From Pseudarthrobacter sulfonivorans (lineage in GTDB: Bacteria; Actinomycetota; Actinomycetes; Actinomycetales; Micrococcaceae), in NCBI RefSeq assembly GCF_014712225.1, contig NZ_JACXBW010000006.1, positions 216,359 through 280,358 of the forward strand: a stretch of 64,000 nt of DNA, written 5' to 3'. Shown here one piece after another: positions 16,817 through 25,465 of the stretch. The position numbers and the translations under genes are program-made. Position 1 is the stretch's first letter. The number at the start of each line of letters is the position of its first letter. The notes below the pieces were generated by a model. It searched no databases. It was not told the DNA's origin and saw only the letters and a program-made list of their open reading frames with translations.

Positions 16817-17773
16817 TCATGGCCCTAGGTCATGCCTGATCAGCAGGTCTGCAACGGCTGCAGCGATTGGTTGGCCGGTGGCCGCTTCTATAAAAAGCCA
16901 TTGCCCTGTCGGGTTGATCTCCAGGAAGACGTACTCGCCCTCCGGTGTCAGCCTCATATCGATGGCCCCATACACCAGGCCCAGGCGATCCATCAGGGAG
17001 CGCAGTCCCGCCTCAACCCCGGCGGGTAGCGTGCACGGTTCGATCTTCACGTCGTTGATATGGATGCGGAAGTCGACCTTATAGTCCTGTTCTTGCGACA
17101 AGATCCGGGCCGGGAAGATCCTGTCACCAATGATCGTGATGCGAAGATCGTATCCGGCCTCGATGTACCTCTGAAAGATGACCGGCGCGTTTCGTACCTG
17201 TTCCAGCAACGGCAGTTCCTCGGGCCGCAGCAGCCGTGTCTCGCGCCAAGCGCTTTCGGTGGCGGAAAACGCTTTGTACACGGTGCGGCCGCCCTGCGCG
17301 GAAGCGAAGGCGGCGGCCCGTTCCGGCGAGTTAGTGATGCAGGTTTCCGGTATCCGCAGGCCTGCCTGCCGGGCGGCTTTCAGCTGGTAGACCTTCCGGG
17401 ACGCCGCCTCCTCCTGCATCGGATGGTTGACCCAAAACGGCTCAAGGCAGAGCCACATGCCCCACACCGCGGAGTAGCACTCGTTATATGCGAACTGGCG
17501 GTCCTCCTCTGAACGCATATCCGGGTCCATACCGAATTGCCGCGGGCGCCTCCACCATACGGCCCGGACCTCGCCGAAGTCGTAGGTGCCGCCGTCAGTC
17601 TCCACGGTGATGTTGATGTCCTGGGAGCTGTGGTCACCGGCGGCGACATCAATCGAGGTCTTCAGGGGAAAATCCGCCAGGTCGAAGAGCACGGCATCGG
17701 CACCACGCGCCGACAGTGTGCCTAGGACGCGAGTGGCATGGACGTCGTCCGCATGCGAGACGATAAGGATCAT
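16817..17773 (-). CDS. ATP-grasp peptide ligase (graspetide macrocyclase-like)
   Basis: The 318-residue protein matches the MvdD/MvdC-like ATP-grasp enzymes that make ester or amide cross-links in ribosomal peptides. A pre-ATP-grasp domain begins MILIVSHADDVHATRV and includes VWWRRPRQFG; the nucleotide-binding lysine segment is TVYKAFSATESAW (about 168); the metal-binding region is AIDMRLTPEGEYVFLEINPTGQW, given here only as a landmark near residue 274, with the Asp, Glu and Asn ligands. The gene starts 30 bp after the stop of the trypsin-like protein with ten KF[LR]DDGG repeats, on the same strand, so that protein is its probable substrate. The reaction is inferred from family and context. 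Confidence 0.85.
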   Translation of the reverse strand: MILIVSHADDVHATRVLGTLSARGADAVLFDLADFPLKTSIDVAAGDHSSQDINITVETDGGTYDFGEVRAVWWRRPRQFGMDPDMRSEEDRQFAYNECYSAVWGMWLCLEPFWVNHPMQEEAASRKVYQLKAARQAGLRIPETCITNSPERAAAFASAQGGRTVYKAFSATESAWRETRLLRPEELPLLEQVRNAPVIFQRYIEAGYDLRITIIGDRIFPARILSQEQDYKVDFRIHINDVKIEPCTLPAGVEAGLRSLMDRLGLVYGAIDMRLTPEGEYVFLEINPTGQWLFIEAATGQPIAAAVADLLIRHDLGP

Positions 17774-17803
17774 GGCTGCACGGCCTGCGGGGTCCTCGGC
17801 AGC

Positions 17804-19270
17804 CTACTGCTGTCCTCCGGCCAGCTGCTGATAGGCCTCCAGCAGCTCGCCGTATTTCCGAACCAGCTCATCCAGGGCGGCGGTGGCGTGGTCGATCAAT
17901 ACAGCGACTTCCTGGAGTGCGTTTTCAAAGTCTCCTACGGCCCCTTCTTCGCCGTAGGCAGGCAGCGGGCCTCCTGCCCATTCAGTAGCGTGGTGCGGGG
18001 TGGCCAGGATAAAGGGCTGAGGGCCGACGGGCGGCCGGCCGGGGCCCGCACCATCGTCGAGGAACTTGTTCGGCGTACCGCCGTCGTCCCGGAACTTGTT
18101 AACCGTTCCCCCGCCGTCGTCGAGGAACTTGTTCGGCGTACCGCCGTCGTCGAGGAACTTGTTGGGCGTACCGCCGTCGTCCCGGAACTTGTTAACCGTC
18201 GCCCCGCCGTCGTCGAGGAACTTATTCGGTGTGCCGCCGTCGTCCCGGAACTTATTAACCGTCGCCCCGCCGTCGTCCCGGAACTTATTCGGTGTACCGC
18301 CGTCGTCCCGGAACTTATTAACCGTCCCCCCACCGTCATCGAGGAACTTGATCGACGTGCCGCCGCCCGCGAGGATGCCACGGACCGACGCCGAGTTGCT
18401 GATGACGGCGCTGATAGGCGCTCCGAAGTTCGCACCCGTTCCTGACGTCGTGCATCCGCCATTCGTGTGGACACCAATGAGCGCGCCGTCGGGCGCGCGC
18501 AGAACGCCGGATCCGGAATTGCCGCCCAACGTATCGATGTCGTTGTATAGGATCTGTGCGGCGGTGAGGCCGGTGACCGGACCTGCCTCGATCCGTTTGG
18601 GTACCCCGGCGGGATGGCCGATAACAGCCGCGATGTCACCGACGCTGGCATCCGCGGGGGAAATCTGCGAGAAACCAAAAGTCGTTCCCGGGTTTCCGGC
18701 CAGTCGCACTACGGCGAAGTCGACGCCGCCGAGCCGATACTCCACAAGCTGCAGGATCGCAAAGCTTTGCTCCGGGCGGAGATTACCGGCAGGATCAAAC
18801 TGGTAGTTGAAATTTACGTGCATATTCGTCGCAATTTCCTGCGGCGAAATGACATTCGATGTACCGTTCTGAAGCGGCCGGTTCCAGCCGCCACCCGTCT
18901 GATCAAAGAGATGGCCCGCGGTAAGGAAAAGGTCTTGGGATATTAGCGTTCCGGACCCCCAGCGCACACCGGACACGTTGCCCGCGGTTGTGTACACCGC
19001 CCCAAGATTGGCATTCCACTGCACCTGGCCGGCCCGGCTTTGATTGGCAGCAACGAAACCGATGGTGACACCGAGGCTTCCGTCATACTGCTCCACATTC
19101 TGCGAGTCGTCCGTGGCGCCACATTGGGATTCAAGAAGGCGGCCATATTCATCCGGGTCAGTGGTGAGTTCGTCCGATGCCGAGACCCCCTCGATATCCT
19201 CCACATGCGGTGGGTACAAGGCTTCCGCCGTACTTCCTGCCGTATCCTCGCTGCCGTGCTTCTTGGCCAT
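17804..19270 (-). CDS. Trypsin-like protease with internal graspetide-like repeat array
   Basis: This 488-residue protein has a trypsin-like domain with FLTAGHLFD (His about 120), GVDFAVVRLAG (Asp about 185) and TLGGNSGSG (Ser about 251). Residues about 305-407 then hold ten units of KF[LR]DDGG, alternating TPN- and [GA]TVN- prefixes (10- and 11-residue periods). Each unit offers Thr and Lys donors and two Asp acceptors, the pattern expected of a graspetide core. The tail contains PQPFILATP and an acidic helix ending LLEAYQQLAGG. There is no signal peptide. AAAGGATG precedes the ATG. The next gene is an ATP-grasp ligase 30 bp away, and a GTRACG box lies 82 bp upstream. Cross-linking is inferred. 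Confidence 0.88.
   Translation of the reverse strand: MAKKHGSEDTAGSTAEALYPPHVEDIEGVSASDELTTDPDEYGRLLESQCGATDDSQNVEQYDGSLGVTIGFVAANQSRAGQVQWNANLGAVYTTAGNVSGVRWGSGTLISQDLFLTAGHLFDQTGGGWNRPLQNGTSNVISPQEIATNMHVNFNYQFDPAGNLRPEQSFAILQLVEYRLGGVDFAVVRLAGNPGTTFGFSQISPADASVGDIAAVIGHPAGVPKRIEAGPVTGLTAAQILYNDIDTLGGNSGSGVLRAPDGALIGVHTNGGCTTSGTGANFGAPISAVISNSASVRGILAGGGTSIKFLDDGGGTVNKFRDDGGTPNKFRDDGGATVNKFRDDGGTPNKFLDDGGATVNKFRDDGGTPNKFLDDGGTPNKFLDDGGGTVNKFRDDGGTPNKFLDDGAGPGRPPVGPQPFILATPHHATEWAGGPLPAYGEEGAVGDFENALQEVAVLIDHATAALDELVRKYGELLEAYQQLAGGQQ
18050..18354 (-). repeat. Coding tandem repeats (30/33-bp units, ten copies)
   Basis: The DNA encoding the ten KF[LR]DDGG units is nearly identical unit to unit, with mixed 30- and 33-bp periods and two alternating codons (CTC/CGG-like) at the Leu/Arg position. 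There are no spacers, so it is not CRISPR. Such repeats can expand or contract by slippage without shifting the frame. Confidence 0.9.
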
Positions 19271-19350
19271 GACGCATCCTTTCTGAGCTGGGGCGGAACA
19301 GGACGGTTCCCGACCGCCTGGACGCTGTTTCGTTCAATGTCCTCCTTGGC

Positions 19351-19367
19351 CGTTACAGGAGCGTTAT
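19351..19367 (-). promoter_or_regulatory. Putative SARP box upstream of repeat-bearing protease
   Basis: The coding strand reads ATAACG, five bases, GTAACG, 82 bp before the start at 19270. GACATT (NAnnnT) begins 9 bp after the second unit, a plausible -10. Confidence 0.62.
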
Positions 19368-19576
19368 CGCCGCGGGGGCGCCCGAGTCGCGTGGCGGCTT
19401 AAATGGTTGGGTCGTCGCGGATACGGACGCTTCGTAGCCATGCGATATCCGAAGTCAGCGCTCCCCGATCGGTCGACTAGCAGTCCAAGGGTTCGGCCCT
19501 TTTGATACCTGCTTCAGCGGGCGCCTAAAAAGTTCCGGTGTCGCCTGTGCCTGTTTCCTGGGCCGCTGTACAGGCA

Positions 19577-19593
19577 ATAACGCTGCAGTAACG
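19577..19593 (+). promoter_or_regulatory. Putative SARP box upstream of CHAT/caspase giant
   Basis: ATAACG, five bases, GTAACG, about 100 bp before the ATG at 19694. A third GTAACG stands at 19603, 15 bp further on and so out of phase. Confidence 0.6.
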
Positions 19594-19693
19594 CCGCCTA
19601 TCGTAACGTGCTTGGTCATGCACGATGTGTCGTAGGCATACGGCCGGACAACCGACGACATTGGGACTTGTCCTTCACGCGACAGGAGGAGTT

Positions 19694-22600
19694 ATGGCCG
19701 AGTCGGGCGGGATGCTCATGCCCGATGGGCGTGTGACCGCCGATGCGAGCACCGGACTCGTATTGGAGCGCGTCCACGAACCCGACGAAGCCTTGGAACA
19801 CGCTCTGGACCGTTCACCAGGGACGACTCTTTTAGACCACCTGGCCGTAACGTCCGGCGACGAAGCCGGAACAGTACACATCACGGTGCACTCCACCGCT
19901 GAAAGGTTCGTCGCCGTGCTTGCATGGAGCGACTCCGGCATTCGCGCCCTTGATCCAACCGAGTCATCACGACATGAACATCGATTCAAGCTCGACGTGG
20001 ATGCTCACCAAAAGGTCCGCCTGGCGGTGCTCGAGTCCGAGGACGACCTGGGACTTGTACTAGTCGTTGACGCCATCAGGATTGCCACACGCGGGCGTGG
20101 CCGCGGCATACGGGAGGGGATTACGGCGGCGCCGCCAACAAGGGCCGTTCCTCCGACTCATGGCGACTTCGAAGCGATCGTCCGTCCCCCTGTTACTGGC
20201 CCGGTCGCGGCCGTCGAGGACGGCGATACAGAAACGATAGTTGGCGCATTGCCCGCGGGTGAATCGCCCGGCGTCGGCTGGCCGGAGTTTGCCCAGATCG
20301 GTGCCAGCATGCCGCCGATAGTTATGCTGAATGCGCCCGTGTCCCTGACGGTACGGTTGGCGCGGGGCGAAATAACCGTCGATTCAAGCCAGTCGCACGA
20401 TGAGCAAGTCATAGTCGTCGATCCGGGCCAGCCCCTGACCATCACGCTGTTCTGTCGAAACTTCATGGTGCCGGAGAACGAACCAGACAGCCGTGACGTG
20501 CTCCTGCCCCCACCTACAGAGGAATCGGTTGTTACGTTCACCGTGGTCGCAGCCGAAATCGGGGAGGGCGAGGTGCAGGTTGTCGTGCGCCAAACCGAAC
20601 CGTTGCCCATCGCCACGCTATGGCTAAGTGCAACCGTGCAACGGGACCCGGTGCCCCCTGATGCCGAGGGCGCGGACGCCAGGCCGGTCACAAGCTTTAT
20701 CGCATCAGAAGTGCGCCAATTCCTCGCCCCGAAGACACTCACCATCGATGAAAACCTCGTCGGCGGACGATCACGACTCAGCTTCGAACTCGTTCTTCCG
20801 GGCGTCCGACAAAGATTCGAGCGGGTCCTCGAAAACAAAACGGCGCTCATCGGCGGGATTTTCAGCGCCATCGACGCGGCATGGAGCAACTTCAAGGATT
20901 TGCCGACCACGCGCGAACGCAGTTCCGCCTTTCGCAACACATTGCAGGCACTCGGAGTGAAGCTCGCCGAAGACGTTCTCCCGGCCGGGCTGCGGTCTTT
21001 CTTTGAAGCACATCCTGAGCAGATCGACGAACTCACCATTCTGACCAGCGGGGAAACGGACATCCCGTGGGAGTTGGTCTATATCGCCGATCCCGATATC
21101 GACGACGACCACAAAGACGAATCCGGCTTTCTCGGCCGGGCCGGCCTTGTGCGGTGGATCTACAACACGCCGCATCCGCGGACGCTAAGGGTTTCAGCCG
21201 GCCGTGCGCGCTACTTGTGCCCGCGGTACGCCGACACAGAGCTGACGCTGGTCGACGCCGAACAGGAGCTCGACTACCTCATCTCCGACTTCGCTGCCAC
21301 AGAACTCGTCCCAGGGGATGCCGACAGCATCCGGGCGCTGCTCAAGAGTGGGGCGATCGACCTGCTGCATTTCGGAGGTCACGGCCTTACCGACGAGGCG
21401 GCCGACCCGCCGCGGCAGCAACTGCTTTTGGCGAACTTCATGCAATCTGCCACCGAATCGCCTGACGCCTATTCACTCGCCGACCTTCGGCGCGATCTGC
21501 CCATCCGCCCGCCGCTCGCCTTTCAAGACCCCGGCCCCCTCGTTGTGCTCAACTCTTGCCGGCTCGGGCGCCCGCCCGCGAATCACTCGGAGCAAGGGGG
21601 CTTCGCAGAAGCGTTTCTCCGCGGAGGTGCCGCAGCCTTCGTCGGCTGTTTGTGGTCGGTCGGTGACGAACCGGCGCGGGACTTCGTGCGCGCTTTCTAC
21701 GCGGGCCTTCGTGAAAAAAAGTCCATCGCCAAGGCAACCATCGACGCCCGCCGTGAGGCGCGAAAGTCCGGCGACACCTCGTGGCTCGCCTACACGGTCT
21801 ACGCCCACCCGGACGCTCGTATCGAAATGGTGGGGATCGAGCCGTCGACGGCCACTTCCCCAGCCGGGACCTCCGAAAGACCCGGCCTCCTCGATCTTTA
21901 CCGGCCCTCACCGAAAGGCAGTGCAATGTCCACATCCAACGCAACCCGATGGATCCCCAGAGATTCCGGACTCTCCGGCGACCAGTTGCGGGCCCTGCAT
22001 CCGCACGTCGTCAGCATGAAGGACGGCGAACTGTCGAAGGGGCTCGGTGTTCGACCGACGGACGACCGCGACTTCCGCACCACGCAGGCCGATCTTTCTG
22101 AGATTTTCCGGACCCATCTGCCGGCCTTCGTTGCCGACCAAGCACAACCGGGACCGGTGCCGCTAGTGATCTATGCCCACGGCGGCCTTGTCGACAAGGG
22201 ACAGGGTTTGAAGATCGCGCAGAACCAGGTGGAGTGGTGGAAGAAGAACGGCGCATACCCGATCCACCTGGTCTGGGAAACCGGCTTGGCGGCCGCGCTC
22301 TGGGACGCGGTGAAGGACTCGCTCCCAGGCAAGCCGCGGGACCTCGGTGACTTCTTTGACGGCATCATCGAGACTGCAGTGCGGTCGGCCAGAGGCGATC
22401 TGACCTGGAGCGCCATGAAACGCGATGCCGAACACGCGTCAGGCCCAACCGGCGCCGGTGCGGCGCTTGCAACCTTGCTTAGTGCGTACATGCGGGCCAA
22501 TCCCGGGCAGATCAGTGTGCATCTAATCGGTCACAGTGCGGGAGCGATCATGCACTCCCACCTGGTGCCGGCCTTGCTCGCGGCCGAGGTGCCACGTATC

Positions 22601-24148
22601 GCAAGCCTCAGCCTGTTGGCACCCGCCGTGCGGATCGACACGTTCAAAACGCACATAGTGCCCAGGCTCAGCAACATCAATGCGCTCACTATGTTCACCA
22701 TGGCCAATGAGTTCGAGGAAAATGACACTTGTCTGGGCATCTACAAGAAATCACTTCTCTATCTCATTCGGGGCGCCCTCGAACCGGAGCCGGCCGCGAA
22801 AATCCTCGGACTCGAGGTGAGCCTGTCTGCCGACTCGGAACTGTCCGATCTCTTCAAGCCGCGGAGCGGCTCGAGGGTCGAGGTGGTCTGGTCAAAGTCG
22901 GATTCCGGGCTTCGTTCGAATTCCCAGTCCGTCTCGCACGGGGGCTTCGACAACGACGGGCCGACCATGAATAGTGTCGCCCGCCGCGTGCTGGACCGCG
23001 ACAGCATTGTGCCCTATCCGGCAACCCGAGCGGTCTATCCGCTCTGGCCGAGCGAAGATGAGGTGTTCGACTACGTCGAACAGGGTGGGAGTGACACGGC
23101 CGTATCCTCCTCCGCAGTGTCCGGAACGCCGCAGCGACTGCCGAGGCGGCGCGCTTTGTGCATCGGAATTGACGCGTATCCCTCGGATCGGCTGTTCGGC
23201 TGCGTCTCGGATGCGATGTCATGGCAGGCCGCGTTCAGCGAAGCCGGCTTCGAGACCGAAACCCTGCTGAACGAACAAGCCACCCAAGCGCGGATGCTGG
23301 ATAAGATCCGTGAACTTGTCGTCTCGAGCAAGGCTGGCGACGTCATTGCGTTGCAGTATTCGGGCCACGGCACCACGATCGAAGACCTTGACGGGGACGA
23401 AGAGTTGGAGGACGCCGCCGGAGACGGGAATGTTGTAGGTGGGGACGTCGAACACAAACTCGTTGATGAGGCGCTCTGCCCGGTGGACTTCCGGGAGGGG
23501 CATCTCATCATCGACGACGATCTCGGCGAGATTTGGGATCTACTTCCCGACAATGTGAGCCTCACGATCTTCTTCGACTCCTGCCACTCGGGTGGCGGGC
23601 AACGCGACATCGCCACGCACAACCAATCCGCCCCCGGATCCCGCAAGCGCCTGGTGAAAATGGATGGCCGTGCCATCGGGAAGTACAAGGACATGCGGGG
23701 CACCCCCTCACGTTCGACGGCTCGCGACAATGAGCGGGGCGTGTTCTTCGGCGCGTGCCTCGCGACCGAGGTGGCCTATGAGACCGACTCGCAGGGCGAC
23801 TACACGTCTCGTGCGCTGCCCCTGTTCCGCGAGGCGATCGGCTCGGCAACCAACCGTAGCTTTCACGACAAGGTGCTTGCCGCCTTCGGTGATAATCGAC
23901 GTCAGACCCCAGTCGTGAAGCCCCCTGCACTGCTCGATGGGCCGCTGCTGGGCTCACTCACTGCTGCTCCTACTGGTCCAAAAGCAGAGCAGGGAACCGT
24001 TGCACTGACAACGGCGAATGGATCCCGGCCGCCTTCAACGTCGGACAGCGAATCGAATGCGGTTCTGGACGGCGACGAACATCAGGAGCGGACGGCCGCT
24101 GTCGCCGCGTTCCTCCGGGCTACAGCCGACCTCATTTCGCCGCGATAG
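19694..24148 (+). CDS. CHAT protease - alpha/beta hydrolase - caspase fusion protein
   Basis: This 1484-residue protein has at least four parts. Residues 1 to about 370 are beta-rich and unrecognised. A CHAT (caspase-like) domain follows, with LLHFGGHGLT (His about 559) and VLNSCRLG (Cys about 619). Residues about 745-1140 form an alpha/beta-hydrolase domain with VIYAHGG and the nucleophile elbow LIGHSAGAI (about 945). The C terminus is a caspase-like C14 domain: LCIGIDAYPS (about 1156), QYSGHGTT (His about 1221) and FFDSCHSGG (Cys about 1294). AGGAGGAG precedes the ATG at 19694. No signal peptide or membrane helix is seen. An in-frame ATG at 21926, at the hydrolase boundary, has its own GAAAGG site. 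A role in regulated proteolysis or cell death is inferred. Confidence 0.88.
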   Translation: MAESGGMLMPDGRVTADASTGLVLERVHEPDEALEHALDRSPGTTLLDHLAVTSGDEAGTVHITVHSTAERFVAVLAWSDSGIRALDPTESSRHEHRFKLDVDAHQKVRLAVLESEDDLGLVLVVDAIRIATRGRGRGIREGITAAPPTRAVPPTHGDFEAIVRPPVTGPVAAVEDGDTETIVGALPAGESPGVGWPEFAQIGASMPPIVMLNAPVSLTVRLARGEITVDSSQSHDEQVIVVDPGQPLTITLFCRNFMVPENEPDSRDVLLPPPTEESVVTFTVVAAEIGEGEVQVVVRQTEPLPIATLWLSATVQRDPVPPDAEGADARPVTSFIASEVRQFLAPKTLTIDENLVGGRSRLSFELVLPGVRQRFERVLENKTALIGGIFSAIDAAWSNFKDLPTTRERSSAFRNTLQALGVKLAEDVLPAGLRSFFEAHPEQIDELTILTSGETDIPWELVYIADPDIDDDHKDESGFLGRAGLVRWIYNTPHPRTLRVSAGRARYLCPRYADTELTLVDAEQELDYLISDFAATELVPGDADSIRALLKSGAIDLLHFGGHGLTDEAADPPRQQLLLANFMQSATESPDAYSLADLRRDLPIRPPLAFQDPGPLVVLNSCRLGRPPANHSEQGGFAEAFLRGGAAAFVGCLWSVGDEPARDFVRAFYAGLREKKSIAKATIDARREARKSGDTSWLAYTVYAHPDARIEMVGIEPSTATSPAGTSERPGLLDLYRPSPKGSAMSTSNATRWIPRDSGLSGDQLRALHPHVVSMKDGELSKGLGVRPTDDRDFRTTQADLSEIFRTHLPAFVADQAQPGPVPLVIYAHGGLVDKGQGLKIAQNQVEWWKKNGAYPIHLVWETGLAAALWDAVKDSLPGKPRDLGDFFDGIIETAVRSARGDLTWSAMKRDAEHASGPTGAGAALATLLSAYMRANPGQISVHLIGHSAGAIMHSHLVPALLAAEVPRIASLSLLAPAVRIDTFKTHIVPRLSNINALTMFTMANEFEENDTCLGIYKKSLLYLIRGALEPEPAAKILGLEVSLSADSELSDLFKPRSGSRVEVVWSKSDSGLRSNSQSVSHGGFDNDGPTMNSVARRVLDRDSIVPYPATRAVYPLWPSEDEVFDYVEQGGSDTAVSSSAVSGTPQRLPRRRALCIGIDAYPSDRLFGCVSDAMSWQAAFSEAGFETETLLNEQATQARMLDKIRELVVSSKAGDVIALQYSGHGTTIEDLDGDEELEDAAGDGNVVGGDVEHKLVDEALCPVDFREGHLIIDDDLGEIWDLLPDNVSLTIFFDSCHSGGGQRDIATHNQSAPGSRKRLVKMDGRAIGKYKDMRGTPSRSTARDNERGVFFGACLATEVAYETDSQGDYTSRALPLFREAIGSATNRSFHDKVLAAFGDNRRQTPVVKPPALLDGPLLGSLTAAPTGPKAEQGTVALTTANGSRPPSTSDSESNAVLDGDEHQERTAAVAAFLRATADLISPR
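21913..21928 (+). promoter_or_regulatory. Internal ribosome binding site and in-frame ATG within CHAT fusion
   Basis: GAAAGG at 21913-21918 is followed seven bases later by ATG at 21926, which is in frame (codon 745) and lies exactly at the junction between the CHAT domain and the alpha/beta-hydrolase domain. It could start a separate 740-residue hydrolase-caspase product (beginning MSTSNATRW). Confidence 0.45.
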
Positions 24149-24192
24149 CGCCGGCGTCGTTCACCGCATCTGGGGGCCGCGCCGCCGTGGGC

Positions 24193-24540
24193 TTAGCGCT
24201 CCGTGGCCACCAAAGCGAAACTTTCTTGTTCAGGGTACGGCTGGCACATTATTCCGTCCATGGTGAGGCGGGCAGTGCAACGCAGTTGCGCCCCGGTGAG
24301 GCGGGCATCGTCCGGCTCAGCGGCGCCGGGCGGCATTCCGGCTGCTTCCAGCAGCCCGGTGCGGATGGCGACCGGCTGGGTTTGTCCCGTCCGGCCGGCC
24401 CAAAGATCGGGGCTTCCCTTGAGGGCCTGAACGGATTCAAGCTGGAGGGTCAGCAGGCTCCATTCCTTCAGACGGGGATGCCGACCGATTGCGAGCACTG
24501 TCCCGGTGATGGTTGCTAGGTTTTCGGTGGCCTGGACCAT
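24193..24540 (-). CDS. Small hypothetical protein of the ATP-grasp operon
   Basis: This 115-residue protein starts at MVQATENLATITGTVLAIG, four bases after the stop of the ATP-grasp gene. The alternating hydrophobic pattern (ATITGTVLAIG, WSLLTLQLESVQAL, QTQPVAIRTG, ARLTGAQLRCTARLTMDG) suggests a small beta-barrel, possibly OB-like, but I do not recognise the family. Its tight position at the end of the M6/ATP-grasp operon suggests a helper in peptide modification. An alternative longer frame starting near 24705 would overlap the ATP-grasp gene and is unlikely. No signal peptide. Confidence 0.7.
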   Translation of the reverse strand: MVQATENLATITGTVLAIGRHPRLKEWSLLTLQLESVQALKGSPDLWAGRTGQTQPVAIRTGLLEAAGMPPGAAEPDDARLTGAQLRCTARLTMDGIMCQPYPEQESFALVATER

Positions 24541-24544
24541 GGGG

Positions 24545-25465
24545 CTATTGTCCGTCCGGGGAATGCGCAGCGTCCAGCAGGAGCGAAGCCAGTGCCCCAC
24601 TGATATCCGCTCCGGTGTGCTCCTCGTAATAGCTGTAGGCCGGCATAGGATTGGCCTCAAAGCAGACCCACCGGCCATCCGGGGTCCTCCGAAGGTCGAT
24701 ACCACAAAGGGGAAGGTCCAGGCTCCTGGCCAGTCGGATGCAGGCGTCCCGTATATCGCTGTCCAAAGTGATCCCTCTTAGCTGCGCTTCTGCGCCGGAG
24801 CGGGTTGCGTAGCGATAGTCGTCCGCCTCGCACGTGATTTCAGTGGCGAATGTGCGTCCTTCGACAACATGGACGCGGACGTCCGCGCCGCGAATGGCTA
24901 CCTGAAACTGGGTTGGCAAACTTCGGACCAATGGCAGGCGCCCTGCATGCTGGCTGCCAAACTCTGCGACGACGGAGCGCACGCCGCTGATGGATTTGAA
25001 CACGATATGTCCGTGGCGGCCATGGAATGCCTCAATCTCCTCGGGATCATTGCTTACAAGAGTCTCGGGAACCTCCAGCCCGGCGGCTGCTATGAGCTGG
25101 GCTTGGTATGGCTTGGAGGCGTTTGAAGCCATGGCCCAAGGACGGTTCACGACCAGCGCCGGAGTGAGGTCCAGCCATTGGGTGAAGAGTGCGTGAAATG
25201 CCTGAACGTGTGACGCCTGCCCGGGGTCAGCCGGTATGACGACGTTCAGCAACCTGGCGTACACGGACCCGATGGCCCGCAACTCGATGTCCTCGCCGGC
25301 GGCCCTCAGCCGCCCGCCCACCGGGCCGCCGTCGAGGTCCAGTGACAGGCTTGTGTACGCCAGGTGCCTGTCGTCGATGAACGCGTAACCGGCGTTTCGT
25401 TGCTGAAGGGCCGCCAGCAAGAGTGCGATCGGCGGGTCATCGGGCCGCCCGAAGACGAGAATCAT
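24545..25465 (-). CDS. ATP-grasp peptide ligase, second copy
   Basis: The 306-residue protein has ATP-grasp features: a pre-ATP-grasp domain (MILVFGRPDDPP), a nucleotide-binding segment HIVFKSISGVRS (Lys about 157), VAIRGADVRVHVVEG, and a metal-binding end CGIDLRRTPDGRW with FEANPMPAYSYYE (about 262-280). It is a distant paralogue of the ligase at 16817-17773. Its start overlaps the preceding pseudo-ATP-grasp gene by 29 bp and follows GGAGG, so translation is coupled. Its likely substrate is the M6 peptidase with the Lys/Asp-rich array at the head of the same operon. Linkage chemistry (amide or ester) is not determined by sequence. Confidence 0.83.
   Translation of the reverse strand: MILVFGRPDDPPIALLLAALQQRNAGYAFIDDRHLAYTSLSLDLDGGPVGGRLRAAGEDIELRAIGSVYARLLNVVIPADPGQASHVQAFHALFTQWLDLTPALVVNRPWAMASNASKPYQAQLIAAAGLEVPETLVSNDPEEIEAFHGRHGHIVFKSISGVRSVVAEFGSQHAGRLPLVRSLPTQFQVAIRGADVRVHVVEGRTFATEITCEADDYRYATRSGAEAQLRGITLDSDIRDACIRLARSLDLPLCGIDLRRTPDGRWVCFEANPMPAYSYYEEHTGADISGALASLLLDAAHSPDGQ

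Larger units (their letters stand above)
19271..19693. other. Divergent promoter region between the protease and CHAT genes
   Basis: This 423-bp gap separates two divergent island genes. It contains one GTRACG box for each direction (19351-19367 and 19577-19593). No other gene or RNA is recognised in it. Confidence 0.7.

Noticed and set aside
18050..18354. CRISPR-like repeat array
   Set aside because: Repeats are contiguous, in frame and without unique spacers; they encode the protease's repeat region.
19603..19607. Third GTAAC unit after the box before the CHAT gene
   Set aside because: It is 15 bp, not 11 bp, from the second unit, so it does not fit the repeat phase.
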